Below are positions 12,480-14,141 of a stretch of 14,141 bases of DNA, in pieces (positions within the stretch are counted from its first letter, which is position 1; each line of letters opens with the position of its first letter). The notes below the pieces were generated by a model. The model made no database searches, was not told the DNA's origin, and worked only from the letters and a program-made list of their open reading frames with translations. The stretch is from RGIG5579 sp045655865 (GTDB taxonomy: Bacteria > Bacillota > Clostridia > Oscillospirales > SIG627), in assembly GCA_045655865.1 (NCBI GenBank), contig JAZOQB010000003.1, forward strand, positions 1 through 14,141, written 5' to 3'. The position numbers and the translations under genes are program-made.

Positions 12480-14141
12480 TCAAAACATGGAAAGCTGATT
12501 GGACTCCGGTAGTGAATCCAGCACACCGTTGGCACGCAGGGTCTCCAAAACGCCTTTCCCGATTCCGCTTTTATCTTTTAAGTCTTCAATGGAATAGATC
12601 GATCCGCTTCGCATCGTTTCCGCAATGTTCATCGCCGCGCTCTCTCCCAAACCGGGAATAGAGATAAAGGGGAGTCGAATCTTTCCATCTTCCGGCAAAA
12701 AGAGCTTTGCATCGGATTTTTGCAGATCCACCGGAAGGATCTGGATCCCACGGGCAAAGATCTCATAGGCGATCTGCATGGCGTCGTAGGTTTCCTTTTC
12801 CTTTTGAGTAAGTTTTGCGCCGGTATTGTCGAGTTTTTCCATTTCCTTTATGCAGCCCTCTTTTCCATCCATCAAAAGGGTCATATCCATCCCCTCCGGT
12901 GCAGCGGAAAAGTAAGCACAGTAAAACTCGACCGGGTGATACACTTTAAACCATGCCAAGCGAATTGCAGAGATAACGTAGGCTGCGGCATGAGCTTTGG
13001 GAAACATGTATTTGATCTTCTTGCAAGAAGAAATATACCAATCCGGAACATTGTGCTCCCGCATCGCCTGTTCCCATTCCGGGGTCAGACCCTTTCCTTT
13101 GCGGACTTTCTCCATGATGTCAAAGCTCATCTTTTTATCCATATCGTGGTAGATGAGATAGGTCATGATATTATCCCGGGTTCCAATCACTTCGGAAATG
13201 GTGCAAACGCCGTCTCGGATCAGATCCTGGGCGTTGCCAAGCCACACGTCCGTTCCGTGGGAAAGACCGGAGATCTGCAAAAGGTCCGCAAAGGTTTTCG
13301 GCTTGGTATCTTTTAGCATCTGTCGGACAAATTTGGTTCCGAATTCCGGAAGGCAAAGCGTTCCGGTTTCTACGCCGATCTGTTTTAAATCGCAACCCAA
13401 GGCTGCGGGAGAGTCAAAAAGACTCATTACCTTTTCATCCCGCATGGGAACGCCAAGAACGCTGATGCCGGTGTATTTTTCCAGCATCTTATACTTGGTG
13501 GGAACATCATGCCCAAGAATATCCAGCTTCAAAATGGTATCGTGAAGATAAGAAAAGGCAAAGTGAGTCGTGACAGTTTCGGTTCCCTGCCCGTCCGCCG
13601 GGTGCTGAACCGGAGTAAAATCGTACACTTCCCGGTCTCGAGGAATAACAATAATGCCACCCGGATGCTGGCCGGTTGTTTTTTTCACACCGGTACACCC
13701 CAGCATCAGCTGTGTCTCTGCGGCGTGGTTTACAGTTTCCTCTTTTTCCTCAAGATACTTTTTTACATAACCGTAGGCGTTTTTCTCCGCCAAAGTACCA
13801 ATGGTCCCTGCGCGAAACACATTGCCTTCCCCAAAAAGGACCTCGGTGTATTTGTGAGCGTCGGCTTGGACGTCTCCAGAGAAATTCAAATCAATATCCG
13901 GAGATTTATCCCCAAAGAAACCCAGGAAGGTTTCGAAGGGAATGTCGTGGCCGTCGGTGATCATGGGGGTGCCACAGTGGGGGCAATTTTTCGGAGGAAG
14001 ATCAAATCCCGACCCGATGGAACCGTCGGTAATAAAGTCAGAAAATTTACAGTCCGGATTAGGACAAAGATAATGGGGTACCAAGGGATTCACTTCTGAA
14101 ATGCCCGCCATGGTTGCCACAAAGGAGGAGCCAACGGAACC
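12480..14141 (-). CDS. polC: DNA polymerase III PolC, C-terminal part (partial)
   Basis: The replicative DNA polymerase of low-GC Gram-positive bacteria. About 553 C-terminal residues are present; the frame continues through the right edge as GSVGSSFVATMAG, a conserved PolC run, so the real start lies outside and the GTG at 14120 is not a start. Visible are a zinc motif (CPNPDC and CPHC), the catalytic PDIDLNFSG with two Asp, the third catalytic Asp in LKLDILGHD, and a helix-hairpin-helix-like region (ISIPGLGESAA, SGIGKGVLETL) near the end. The C terminus NQLSMF fits the QLxLF-type sliding-clamp motif. The exonuclease domain, which PolC carries within its N-terminal half, is outside the window. 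The first zinc pair is spaced CX4C where B. subtilis PolC has CX2C. It is followed by its own terminator. Confidence 0.97.
   Translation of the reverse strand, partial: GSVGSSFVATMAGISEVNPLVPHYLCPNPDCKFSDFITDGSIGSGFDLPPKNCPHCGTPMITDGHDIPFETFLGFFGDKSPDIDLNFSGDVQADAHKYTEVLFGEGNVFRAGTIGTLAEKNAYGYVKKYLEEKEETVNHAAETQLMLGCTGVKKTTGQHPGGIIVIPRDREVYDFTPVQHPADGQGTETVTTHFAFSYLHDTILKLDILGHDVPTKYKMLEKYTGISVLGVPMRDEKVMSLFDSPAALGCDLKQIGVETGTLCLPEFGTKFVRQMLKDTKPKTFADLLQISGLSHGTDVWLGNAQDLIRDGVCTISEVIGTRDNIMTYLIYHDMDKKMSFDIMEKVRKGKGLTPEWEQAMREHNVPDWYISSCKKIKYMFPKAHAAAYVISAIRLAWFKVYHPVEFYCAYFSAAPEGMDMTLLMDGKEGCIKEMEKLDNTGAKLTQKEKETYDAMQIAYEIFARGIQILPVDLQKSDAKLFLPEDGKIRLPFISIPGLGESAAMNIAETMRSGSIYSIEDLKDKSGIGKGVLETLRANGVLDSLPESNQLSMF

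Noticed and set aside
12720..13316. 198-residue plus-strand open frame inside polC
   Set aside because: It is antisense to conserved polymerase sequence with no independent support.
14118..14120. GTG as the start of a 546-residue protein
   Set aside because: The frame is open to the window edge and encodes conserved PolC residues before the GTG, so the gene is truncated by the window.

Overview
The window looks like chromosome from an anaerobic, endospore-forming member of the Clostridia (Bacillota). The evidence is two sporulation genes (spoIVA and a spoVB-like flippase), a Gram-positive PolC replicase, a rubrerythrin, a pyrophosphate-dependent phosphofructokinase, an ECF-type biotin transporter subunit, strong Shine-Dalgarno sites and T-tailed hairpin terminators. 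The exact family cannot be read from the sequence; a gut-type Oscillospirales-like organism is a guess. Apart from one lone integrase, nothing looks mobile. There are no rRNA or tRNA genes and no CRISPR array.

Layout. 1-80: end of an upstream transcription unit, with a terminator. 110-952 (-): solitary tyrosine recombinase. 953-1291: intergenic region with the integrase promoter on one strand and a textbook sigma-E promoter for spoIVA on the other. 1292-2776 (+): spoIVA, closed by a perfect hairpin. 2857-3390 (-): rubrerythrin, divergent from ksgA across 65 bp. 3456-7987 (+): six tightly packed genes, ksgA, an exported helical membrane-anchored protein, an HprK-like kinase, a PqqD-like protein, an S26 signal-peptidase-like protein and a YihY-family membrane protein. 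Four junctions overlap or abut and one gap is 30 bp. A bidirectional terminator follows. 8059-9384 (-): an inositol-monophosphatase-family gene followed by bioY, from a good sigma-A promoter. 9514-11022 (+): spoVB-like flippase behind a second sigma-E-like promoter. 11012-12256 (-): PPi-dependent phosphofructokinase, overlapping the flippase gene tail to tail. 12480-14141 (-): C-terminal part of polC, running off the right edge.

How the genes fit together. spoIVA (spore-coat basement layer) and the spoVB-like gene (probable cortex-precursor flippase) both act in the mother cell, and both have sigma-E-like promoters with nearly the same distance to the start codon. The rest is largely housekeeping: rRNA dimethylation, replication, glycolysis, vitamin uptake and peroxide defence. 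The exception is the block at 5693-7120. A P-loop HprK-like kinase, a PqqD/RRE-like peptide binder and a Ser/His-type S26 peptidase are translationally coupled there, directly after an exported protein. These parts recall RiPP leader recognition, phosphorylation and cleavage, but no precursor peptide, cyclase or radical-SAM enzyme is present. This is the best candidate in the window for an undescribed system.
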